The position numbers and the translations under genes were made by a program. Source: Planctomycetes bacterium UBA1135 (lineage in GTDB: Bacteria > Planctomycetota > UBA1135). From it: a DNA stretch of 7,747 nucleotides. The stretch spans positions 755-8,501 of the forward strand of contig DCAK01000062.1 of NCBI GenBank assembly GCA_002311925.1, read 5' to 3'. Positions 1 to 6,628 of the stretch are shown here, piece after piece (the stretch's first letter is position 1; each line of letters opens with the position of its first letter). A model generated the notes under the pieces. That model saw only the letters and a list, made by a program, of their open reading frames with translations. It ran no database searches and was not told the origin of the DNA.

Positions 1-455
1 GGGTCCGGGACCTGGTTCTCGGCAAATTTTTCGGCGCTTGGGGCCTGCTGGGCCTGGCCCTCGCACTCACCCTGGCCACCCCGCTGACCATTTCGGGATT
101 GGGTGACCTAGATTGGGGACCCGTGGTTGGGGGCTATCTGGGCTCCATGCTGCTGGGTGCCGCCTGCATCGCCGTGGGCTTGTGGGTTTCCGCTCTCACC
201 CGGAATCAAATCGTGGCCTGGCTGGTGGGGGCGATGGCCCTTCTCATGCTCAACCTCGTGGGCAACGCCGCCTTTGCCGAATCCATGCCCCAAGGGCTGG
301 GCCGGGCACTCATCGAGGCCGACTTCAGTTTCCATTTCCGGTCGATGTCCCGCGGAGTCGTGGACCTTGCGGACCTCATTTTCTACGGGGCGGTCACCGC
401 CTTCTTCCTCTGCCTCAACGGTCTCGCCATTGAACGCAGGAGGTGGGCAGGATGA
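1..455 (+). CDS. ABC-2 type permease, GldF-like (5' partial)
   Basis: This is the C-terminal part of a membrane permease of an ABC transporter. The reading frame is open from base 3 to the TGA at 453-455, so the true start lies before the window; in-frame TTG and GTG codons inside it are not credible starts. About 150 residues are visible, with four hydrophobic spans: LVLGKFFGAWGLLGLALAL, then YLGSMLLGAACIAVGLWVSAL, then IVAWLVGAMALLMLNLVG, and a last one ending LNGLAIERRRW. The middle pattern (GxYLGxxLLGAAxIAxGLxxSxLTxNQIxA) is typical of ABC-2 permeases of the GldF/NosY kind. It overlaps the next gene by ATGA, and that gene is GldG-like, which supports the GldF assignment. The partner ATPase gene is not in the window and is expected upstream. 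The substrate is unknown; in Flavobacteriia the homologues are needed for gliding, but elsewhere their role is undefined. The family call is firm; the GldF subtype is inferred from the neighbours. Confidence 0.85.
   Translation, partial: VRDLVLGKFFGAWGLLGLALALTLATPLTISGLGDLDWGPVVGGYLGSMLLGAACIAVGLWVSALTRNQIVAWLVGAMALLMLNLVGNAAFAESMPQGLGRALIEADFSFHFRSMSRGVVDLADLIFYGAVTAFFLCLNGLAIERRRWAG
438..444 (+). promoter_or_regulatory. Shine-Dalgarno site that fixes the GldG-like start
   Basis: AGGAGGT lies eight bases before the ATG at 452, inside the end of the permease gene. It favours ATG 452 (ATGA overlap with the permease stop) over the in-frame GTG at 443, which overlaps the site itself and so cannot use it. 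Confidence 0.75.
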
Positions 456-2200
456 GAGAACGAGCCCAACAGGCCCGCCAGGCCAGTCGGTTCTCGGGAT
501 TGCTCCTCGTGGGAATTCTCCTGACCGGGCTCGCCGCCTCCACAGGCTTGCCCCACAGGATGGACCTCACCGAGGACGGGGAATTCACCCTATCCTCCGC
601 CACCCTCGAACTTCTCGACCGCCTCGAGGACCGCCTCCAGATCAAGCTCTATTTCAACAGGGACATCGAAGGGGCCGAGGGCCTCCTTCCTGCGCGCATG
701 GTCCTGGAAGATCTTCTGGACGAAATGAAAGCTGCCGGAAACGGCCAGGTGTCGGTTGAAGTGGTCGACCCCACCACAGACATGGCCGCATCCAGAGACG
801 CGGAACAAGCGGGGGTGGTTGCCATTCCTCTTTCCTCCAGCGGTGTGGGTGGGATGAGCGTCAACATGCTCTGGCAGGGAATGGAGCTCCGCTACCAGGA
901 CCACACCGAGGTCCTTCCATTTATCCTTCCCGGCGATTTCGAATTCGCGGTGAGCGTGCGCCTGGCGGCCATGATGAGAAAGGAAACCCCCCTGGTTGGA
1001 TTCTTCTCGCGCGAGCCCGCGGCTCCGCTGGAAATGCCGGGATTCCAGGTTCCACCCTCCCCCGACAGAATCTTCACATCGCTTCGCCAAATCGTGGGCG
1101 GGCGTTTCGATGTTGAGGACCTGGATTTGGAATCGGAGGAAGGACTTCCCTCGAATCTCACGGCCCTGGTTGTGGCCCGGCCCTCAGGGCTCAGCGACCG
1201 TGAAGTGTTCGAAATCGACCAGTTTCTATGCGGAGGAGGCCGTGTGGTGGTTCTCCACGACCACGAAAGCTTCGATTTGCGAGGCTCCCTCGCCAGGACT
1301 CCGATTGAAACGGGGATGGATGAGTTCCTCGCCGCCCATGGGGTGGCGGTCCATTCTTCCCTCGTCTACGACTCCAGGAGCCAGAGGGTCCCGGCGGGTC
1401 GCCAGGTCGTGACCTTGCCCAATGGGGCCCAGGCGGTCGTGGACCTCACCCTTCCCTACGGTTTCTTTCCCGCTCTCGCGGATGAATCCCTCGACCGGGA
1501 GCATCCCGTGACCCGCGAGATTTCCGACATCACCTTGATGTGGGCGCACCCGGTTTCCCTTGCCAACATTCCCGAGGCCCTGGACGCCCGGGTGCTCCTC
1601 CGCAGCTCCGATGAATCCTGGACCCTCCCCGAGGACACATCCCCCGCCATCGAGCGTTCCAACCTCGAACTCCTCCGAGCCCGGGCTTCGGCGAGTGGAC
1701 AACCTCGCTCCTACGCCCTCGCCGTGGTGTTGACGGGCGCCTTTCCGACGACATTCGAATCCAATCCCGAGGGAATCCCCCCGGAACGGGAGAGAATCTC
1801 AGGTGCATCCCCAGGAGCCCTCGTGGTCATCGGGGATGCGGACCTGTTTCACGATGCCACCCTCAGGCCGGGTTCGGGGAATGTGGATTTCGCCGCCAAC
1901 CTCATCGACTGGCTTGCCGGAGACGAGGCCTTGATTCGGCTGCGGACCCGGGGAGAGAGCGACCGCCGCCTGCGGAATTTCGCCGAGGAATTCATCGAAG
2001 AAGCGGGAGGGTGGGCAACCACCGACGAGGAGAATCTCGCATTGGACAGGGACGCCCTCGCCCACCAACGCGCCAAGGAGAGAACCATTGCCTGGGCCAA
2101 CGTCCTGGGCCCGGTCTTATTCATTCTGCTCGCCGGACTTTTCCACTGGCGGTCCCAAAAACGGAAGGCTTCCCAGCCCTATGCGGGAGGCAAGACATGA
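452..2200 (+). CDS. GldG-like ABC transporter auxiliary protein (ABC_transp_aux family)
   Basis: A 582-residue membrane-anchored protein that works with the permease encoded just upstream. The N-terminus has a short basic stretch and one membrane span (about residues 14-32). It is followed by the family hallmark RMDLTEDGEFTLSSAT (about 36-51) and then the start of the extracytoplasmic domain, with KLYFNRD, a conserved helix, and EVVDPTTD near residue 105. The central part reads as the GIFT-like region of PF09822. Near residues 460-495 the pattern GDADLF...FAANLIDWLAGDEALIRLRTR matches the usual end of this domain. A second span (about 546-563, LGPVLFILLAGLFHW) is followed by a basic cytoplasmic tail. 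Two terminal anchors around a large outer domain is the normal GldG layout and the length is normal. ATG 452 is chosen because it has a good ribosome site and the ATGA overlap. It ends in an ATGA overlap with the next gene. Function outside gliding bacteria is not established; a role in an envelope transport complex is inferred. Confidence 0.85.
   Translation: MRERAQQARQASRFSGLLLVGILLTGLAASTGLPHRMDLTEDGEFTLSSATLELLDRLEDRLQIKLYFNRDIEGAEGLLPARMVLEDLLDEMKAAGNGQVSVEVVDPTTDMAASRDAEQAGVVAIPLSSSGVGGMSVNMLWQGMELRYQDHTEVLPFILPGDFEFAVSVRLAAMMRKETPLVGFFSREPAAPLEMPGFQVPPSPDRIFTSLRQIVGGRFDVEDLDLESEEGLPSNLTALVVARPSGLSDREVFEIDQFLCGGGRVVVLHDHESFDLRGSLARTPIETGMDEFLAAHGVAVHSSLVYDSRSQRVPAGRQVVTLPNGAQAVVDLTLPYGFFPALADESLDREHPVTREISDITLMWAHPVSLANIPEALDARVLLRSSDESWTLPEDTSPAIERSNLELLRARASASGQPRSYALAVVLTGAFPTTFESNPEGIPPERERISGASPGALVVIGDADLFHDATLRPGSGNVDFAANLIDWLAGDEALIRLRTRGESDRRLRNFAEEFIEEAGGWATTDEENLALDRDALAHQRAKERTIAWANVLGPVLFILLAGLFHWRSQKRKASQPYAGGKT
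2185..2190 (+). promoter_or_regulatory. Shine-Dalgarno site of the DUF4340 gene
   Basis: GGGAGG lies six bases before the ATG at 2197, inside the last codons of the GldG-like gene. It supports this ATG rather than far-upstream in-frame starts that would read through the GldG-like coding region. Confidence 0.65.
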
Positions 2201-3264
2201 CCCCTCGCAATCGCATGCTTCTCCTGGTCCTCGGGTTCACCACCTTGGCCGCCCTCGGGGTGCACCAACCCTGGCGGGGGGATGCCCAGGCGCGCACTCT
2301 GGCCCAGGTCGCCCCGGTATTTCCCGGTCTCGGCGACACCCGTGATTCATTGGTACGGATTGAAATCGAATCCGGCGAGAAAAGCGTTTCTCTCCTGCGC
2401 GGAGAGAAGGGTTGGGTGGTGAAGGAACGGTTCGGTCATTCCGCTGATGCCGGCCGTCTTTCCGGCCTCCTCGACGGGCTCGAAGATCTCGACACGCGCG
2501 ACCTCGTCGCCGAGCGCCGGGAATCCCACGCCTTGTACGGAGTGGGGGAAGGCCAAGGCACCCGGGTTCGCTTGTTCGGGCCGGAAGGCGCCTTGGTCGG
2601 AGAAATCGTGGGCGGGAAAATCCGAGGCCAGAACATCCAGGACCTTCGAAGGTTTTCGATGGCCTTCTACTTTCGTCGCGGGGACGAGGATGCGGTTTAT
2701 CTGACCCCGTCCTTCTTTTCACCATCGGCCGACCCGTCCTCCTGGGTTGCCGGCCGCTTGTTTGAAGCTCTCGACGCCGAGGCCATCGACCGGATGGAAA
2801 GGTTGGATGCGACCGGGAAGGATTCCTGGAGTCTCGTCCGGCTTCCCCAGCCAGCCGAGTCCGAAGGCGAGGACGACCTCGCTCCGGATGCGTCGGTATG
2901 GGCCTTTGAGCGCCCCACGGACCGGGGCTCGGTGGATTCCTCGAAAGCCTCCTCCCTCGCATGGACCCTGACTGGATTCGGCATCAAGGATGTTCTTGGC
3001 AAATGCGACCCCCAAAAAGGGCCCGGTTCCGCGTTCGGCTTTCCTTCCGACGTCTTTCTCGCCGGAGCTGGAGAAGACTCCCTCGAGCTTCGGTGGGGGG
3101 TGAGCGCCGAGAAGGAGGGCGGACGGCCTCTATGGATTCCGGGCCAGCCCTGGATTTACGAGCTGGCCAAGTTCGATGTCGACCGCATTCTCGCGTCCGT
3201 GGAAGACTTGTTGCCTCCTCTTCCCCAAGTGGAAGAGGAAACGCCTTCGGGTGAAAAAGAGTGA
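2197..3264 (+). CDS. DUF4340 domain protein, membrane-anchored
   Basis: A 355-residue protein with a short N-terminal membrane anchor or uncleaved signal (about residues 6-22, RMLLLVLGFTTLAALGV). The rest is soluble and predicted to lie outside the cytoplasm. The pattern after the anchor (LVRIEIESGEKSVSLLRGEKGWVVKE, then a helix with LSGLLDGLEDLDTRDLV) is typical of DUF4340, including the Trp in the 'GxWxV' strand. The second half (about 220-345) repeats the same kind of fold and ends with a Trp/Tyr-rich strand and FDVDRILASVEDLLPPLP, also usual for the family. The acidic tail (EEETPSGEKE) has no known role. DUF4340 genes are commonly found directly after gldG-like genes, as here, which points to a structural or accessory part of the same ABC complex; the biochemical role is unknown. 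The ATG at 2197 overlaps the preceding TGA, and its stop overlaps the GTG of the next gene. Confidence 0.8.
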   Translation: MTPRNRMLLLVLGFTTLAALGVHQPWRGDAQARTLAQVAPVFPGLGDTRDSLVRIEIESGEKSVSLLRGEKGWVVKERFGHSADAGRLSGLLDGLEDLDTRDLVAERRESHALYGVGEGQGTRVRLFGPEGALVGEIVGGKIRGQNIQDLRRFSMAFYFRRGDEDAVYLTPSFFSPSADPSSWVAGRLFEALDAEAIDRMERLDATGKDSWSLVRLPQPAESEGEDDLAPDASVWAFERPTDRGSVDSSKASSLAWTLTGFGIKDVLGKCDPQKGPGSAFGFPSDVFLAGAGEDSLELRWGVSAEKEGGRPLWIPGQPWIYELAKFDVDRILASVEDLLPPLPQVEEETPSGEKE

Positions 3265-3848
3265 AGGATCCGCTCTTCATCGCGGGAATCTGGGCCATGG
3301 GGTCGTGCGTGGTGGCCCTTGTCCTTGGACTCCTCTCCTTCGTCGCTCCTCCGGATAAGCGGCGCAAGCTCCAGGGAGTCCTGACCGCTTCCTACCTGAT
3401 TCTTGGATTCCTGACCGCCTGGGCTTTGTGGAGGATTCGCGACGACATCACCCTGTTCGCGGCCATCATCGACCCCTCGGAGTCCGCGGTGGGCCTCCGG
3501 TCCTTGATGACCCTGATTCTTCTCGGAATGGGGCTCATCACCCACGCCCTTCTCGCCGCCATCGGCAGGCTTCGCTCGGGACAACCAGGAATCGCCTTTC
3601 GGAGTCTCATCTGGGCCATTCCCAGCGTGAAAATCATCACTGGAGCGGGAAGCTTGCTAGCCCTTTACGACCCTGAGAAGCTCGCAAGTCCTCCGGATTT
3701 TAGGGAAACTTTCCTGGCGGCGGCCGGCGCGGCCGAAGTCAGTCTGGCGACCTGGCTTGCCATCGCCGGCGGAATCTTTTTGGCCAGCTGGCCCCTGGGG
3801 TACCTGATGGTCGGACCCGAGCCTGACGCTCAGCTCTTGGAAGAGTAG
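3261..3848 (+). CDS. Unrecognised multi-pass membrane protein, last gene of the ABC cluster
   Basis: I do not recognise this 195-residue protein. It has about five hydrophobic spans, near residues 7-28, 39-57, 82-102, 114-135 and 160-183. Short basic loops follow the first span (PPDKRRK), the second (WRIRDD) and the third (GRLRSGQ). There is a longer, moderately polar loop at about 58-81 and a short acidic tail (ends QLLEE). I see no MotA/TolQ/ExbB signature, no ABC nucleotide-binding motif and no obvious catalytic motif. The GTG at 3261 is chosen because it forms a GTGA overlap with the DUF4340 stop. There is no strong ribosome site, so translation probably depends on ribosomes finishing the upstream gene. 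The only in-frame ATG nearby (3297) would remove half of the first span. Its 3' end overlaps the convergent E1 gene by 19 bases. Position suggests a membrane partner of the GldF/GldG/DUF4340 complex; this is inference only. Confidence 0.7.
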   Translation: MKDPLFIAGIWAMGSCVVALVLGLLSFVAPPDKRRKLQGVLTASYLILGFLTAWALWRIRDDITLFAAIIDPSESAVGLRSLMTLILLGMGLITHALLAAIGRLRSGQPGIAFRSLIWAIPSVKIITGAGSLLALYDPEKLASPPDFRETFLAAAGAAEVSLATWLAIAGGIFLASWPLGYLMVGPEPDAQLLEE

Positions 3849-6610
3849 GGCCAGAGTTCCCGCCAATCGGGAGGAGGGGCGGTCGCCGGCTTTCCGGCGA
3901 TGCGGGCCGCGGTCTCGGGACTGATGCGAACCTCGGCCTGGGCGGTCTGGGCAAGGACCTTGCCGCAAGCCTGGAAGATGGCCTCCCCGTCGATTCCCTG
4001 GTAGGCGAACACATCGGCCGGAGTTCCGGACTTGGAAAAGAGCTGGACGGCAAGGGATTCCTGGCGGACTCCGAGAATGGAACCCGCATTGTCCAGGAGA
4101 CCGGGTTCCCCGTCCACGACGGAAACCAGGGGGACCGTGCGCCCGGCCATGAGGCTGGCCTCCGAGGATGCGTCCGCCGCATGGAGGTGAAGGTCGCCGG
4201 AAAGGCCGAGCTTGTTGAGTTGGGCGAACCCGCTCTTCTCCCCCAGCCTGCCCAGAAGCAGGTCGGCGGAAGTGACGACCAGGACATCGGCGTGGATTCC
4301 CACTTCGAGAAGGCGGTCCGATGCAGCCACGGCTTCGGCCGCGGGAGCGCCCATGGCCAGGATGCGGACGACATTCTCGCCGGGGGTGTAGCCCTCCTCG
4401 CCTTCCTGGTTGATGAGCCAATAACCCCCGGCCAACACGTTCGTCCTCAGTTCTGGGAGGATTTCATGGTCGGGAAGGGGCTCGCCATCCTCACCCTGAT
4501 GAACCGACTGCGTTCTCAGGCGGCGGAGGAGTTCCCTTTGCTCGACACCCATGGTGACCCCTCGGACGAGAACACCTGACCGGTCCTCATGGTCATCCTC
4601 CAGGTGCCGACGAATGGAATCGGCGAGAATCCATTCCATTTCGCGGGCGAAGAAGGGTTCCCAAGTGATCAAATTGGGCATCTGGAGGTCGCTCTTCCAG
4701 GAATGCTGGGCCCCTTCGGGGGAAAGCGTGACTCCGGAAGGGGTTCCCACCAGGATGAAGGAAGATCCCCAGTAGAGGTTGTAATAGAGCTGGTCGAGAG
4801 CCCTCTTGATGAAGAAATCGTAGATTGTCATCAAGGGGAGGAAGGGCACCCCGGCGAGCTTGCCCATCATTCCGAACGAGCCCATCGCGCTCATGCAGTT
4901 GGCCTCCGCGATTTCAAAGCGGATGTGCCGGGTCCAGGGCTCGTCGGTGGGGAAGAGTTCCGGGCGGCCACGCTCGGAAAGGCCCAACTCCTCTTCAATG
5001 TTCTCCGCGAAATCAGGGCCGTAAATCTTCGCGTCCATGGCCGGGTTGATGTTGGTGGAGGTCCCCACATCCGGAGAAAGGGTGAGAATGTAATCGGCCG
5101 TCTTCTCCCATCTGTTTTCTTCGGAGGTCAATTCCCTGCCCGCCTCCATGCCGGCGGCCTCGTAATCGTCCCGGGTCCCGATGCGCACCAGGCGCCCCGC
5201 CACCTGGCCCCACAACCACTGGGTGTGGACAATGGGCATCATGGAAAGGTCGATGCCGAAATCTTCCGGAACCGGTTTGAAGGGTTCCAGGCCGGCATGG
5301 GTGTTCTCGAGATTCTCCTTTTTTCGGTCCAGGGAGGCTTGGACGCCGTCCCTCCAGAAATCCCGGCGGGCGGCAAGGAATGCGGGAGTGTTTTCGTCCT
5401 CGGCCCAGCTGCCTTGAATGGCGTAGGGAGCATCCATGGTCAAGCCCTGGGCGGCTAGGAGGCTTTCGACCTCCTTTTCGAGCGGAATGGTCGAGTGATT
5501 CCCGGGCGCCGCGTAGGACTCCATTCCCCAACCCTTCACGGTGTGAGCGATGATCATGACGGGAACCTGCTCTGAGGATCGGGATTCCTCGAGGGCCCTG
5601 AGCACTTCACCGAAATCGTGGCCACCGAGGTCGGCGAAGACTTCGAGGAGGGTTGCGTCATCGAGCGAGTCCAGGATGCCCGTCAGGCTCGATTCCTTGG
5701 CGGTCAGGGCCTTGCGGAGGGTCTCCGCATCCCGTTTCCAGAGAAGATTCTGGAAGGCGTAATCCCCGAAGGAGCTTTCCAGAACCTTCTGGAAAAGGTC
5801 GCCTCCCGGTTGTTTGAAAACCTCCCGTCTCTTGCTGCCGTGGCGAAGCTGGATGACATCCCATCCGTTCGCCTTGGCCGTCCGTTCAATCCGATCGGCA
5901 TCGGTTCCGCGAAGCCCCCGGTCGTTTGGAATCCGGGTCCCGTCCAGGTTCTGGCGGTTGTAGTCGATGATCCAGGTGATGTTGCCGAGCTCCCGTTCGG
6001 CGATGTCGGGGAGGGCTTCCATGAGCGAGCCTTCCCGGAATTCGGAATCACCGATGATCGACCAGAAATGCTTCTTGCCGGCCTTGCCGAAGCCGTGATC
6101 CTCGAGGTAGGCGTAGGCGAGAGAGAGATAGGCGGAAACGACGGGAGGGATGCCCACGGTTCCCGAGGGAAGGATGCGCCAGGAATCAGGATCGCCGGCC
6201 GCGTGGTAGGACTGGAACACCGGTTCGCCTTCCTTGGAAAATGAGCGCAGACGATGCATGACCGCCTCGGCCTGGTTCTCCTCCATCCAGGACCCATCGG
6301 CATTGCGCATGTTGCCCATGAGGTGGTTAAGACAGTGGTCGAGCGGAGCCAGGTGAGGCTTGGCGCAGTAATAGTCGCTGGGGTGCCTGGCCACCATGTG
6401 CAAGGCGGTGGCAATGTGGAGCGAGGAGGCGCAGGCCGCGGGGTGGCCGCCCACCTTGGGGTCGGTCTTGAGGGCGTCGGCCCTGTGGTTGGCCTCCCAG
6501 ATCATGTGGGCCATGGAGGCGTGGGCCCTGCTGGCGACGGCCTCGAGGACACCGAGGTCCTGGTCCTGGAGCCCGAACGGGTGAGTGGGGGGTTGGGCTG
6601 TCGACGGCAT
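3830..6610 (-). CDS. Pyruvate dehydrogenase E1, homodimeric (AceE-like) type
   Basis: A 926-residue thiamine-diphosphate enzyme of the single-chain 2-oxo acid dehydrogenase E1 family (E. coli AceE, 887 residues). It would decarboxylate pyruvate, or a close 2-oxo acid, and pass the acyl group to lipoyl-E2. By-eye alignment to AceE gives: GGH (H56; AceE H106) and KPHLAP (H86; AceE H142); the cofactor motif GDSEF with Mg2+ ligands D188, N218 and Q220, spaced exactly as AceE D230, N260 and Q262; AHTVKGWGM (355-363) followed by the mobile loop with H372 near AceE H407; the catalytic Glu E569 in IAEAN (AceE E571); and EGAQH (H636). The C-terminal transketolase-like domain starts near VVRILAMGAPAAEA (747). 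Odd points: GDS replaces GDG, and about 50 N-terminal residues present in AceE are missing. The ATG at 6610 lies 17 bases after the upstream gene with no clear ribosome site. No E2 or E3 gene is visible. Substrate is not proven, so no symbol is given. Confidence 0.85.
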   Translation of the reverse strand: MPSTAQPPTHPFGLQDQDLGVLEAVASRAHASMAHMIWEANHRADALKTDPKVGGHPAACASSLHIATALHMVARHPSDYYCAKPHLAPLDHCLNHLMGNMRNADGSWMEENQAEAVMHRLRSFSKEGEPVFQSYHAAGDPDSWRILPSGTVGIPPVVSAYLSLAYAYLEDHGFGKAGKKHFWSIIGDSEFREGSLMEALPDIAERELGNITWIIDYNRQNLDGTRIPNDRGLRGTDADRIERTAKANGWDVIQLRHGSKRREVFKQPGGDLFQKVLESSFGDYAFQNLLWKRDAETLRKALTAKESSLTGILDSLDDATLLEVFADLGGHDFGEVLRALEESRSSEQVPVMIIAHTVKGWGMESYAAPGNHSTIPLEKEVESLLAAQGLTMDAPYAIQGSWAEDENTPAFLAARRDFWRDGVQASLDRKKENLENTHAGLEPFKPVPEDFGIDLSMMPIVHTQWLWGQVAGRLVRIGTRDDYEAAGMEAGRELTSEENRWEKTADYILTLSPDVGTSTNINPAMDAKIYGPDFAENIEEELGLSERGRPELFPTDEPWTRHIRFEIAEANCMSAMGSFGMMGKLAGVPFLPLMTIYDFFIKRALDQLYYNLYWGSSFILVGTPSGVTLSPEGAQHSWKSDLQMPNLITWEPFFAREMEWILADSIRRHLEDDHEDRSGVLVRGVTMGVEQRELLRRLRTQSVHQGEDGEPLPDHEILPELRTNVLAGGYWLINQEGEEGYTPGENVVRILAMGAPAAEAVAASDRLLEVGIHADVLVVTSADLLLGRLGEKSGFAQLNKLGLSGDLHLHAADASSEASLMAGRTVPLVSVVDGEPGLLDNAGSILGVRQESLAVQLFSKSGTPADVFAYQGIDGEAIFQACGKVLAQTAQAEVRISPETAARIAGKPATAPPPDWRELWPYSSKS

Positions 6611-6628
6611 GGTCCGAGGGACCCGGAC
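6611..6628 (-). promoter_or_regulatory. Inverted repeat filling the gap between the two minus-strand genes
   Basis: The 17-base gap can form either of two overlapping hairpins. One is GGTCC-CTC-GGACC (6611-6623), directly against the ATG of the E1 gene. The other is GTCCG with a seven-base loop and CGGAC (6612-6628), which takes in the G of the upstream TAG stop. No Shine-Dalgarno sequence is seen here. There is no T-run, so a terminator is unlikely. A hairpin that blocks the start unless ribosomes arrive from the upstream gene is a possible reading, but a short GC-rich repeat can also arise by chance. Confidence 0.35.

Noticed and set aside
2237..2962. Minus-strand open frame (241 codons) opposite the DUF4340 gene
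   Set aside because: The product is extremely Arg/Pro-rich and low in complexity, while the plus strand has a clear DUF4340 protein with a ribosome site and overlapping junctions.
3261..3848. Possible MotA/TolQ/ExbB-type proton channel for the 195-aa membrane protein
   Set aside because: The span pattern and the glycine-rich 'GLxGTVxGM' signature of that family are not present.
3858..3872. Small hairpin TCCCG-CCAAT-CGGGA just past the plus-strand stop, considered as a terminator
   Set aside because: The stem is only five base pairs, there is no T-run after it, and it lies inside the coding end of the E1 gene.
4589..5458. Long plus-strand open frame (289 codons) opposite the E1 gene
   Set aside because: It lies wholly antisense to a well-supported AceE-like gene. 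Its product is Gly/Val/Glu-rich with no recognisable domain, which is typical of the complementary frame of GC-rich coding DNA.
5618..6244. Second long plus-strand open frame (208 codons) opposite the E1 gene
   Set aside because: It is in the same antisense frame as the other shadow, over the conserved cofactor domain of the E1 gene. It has no ribosome site or family match.
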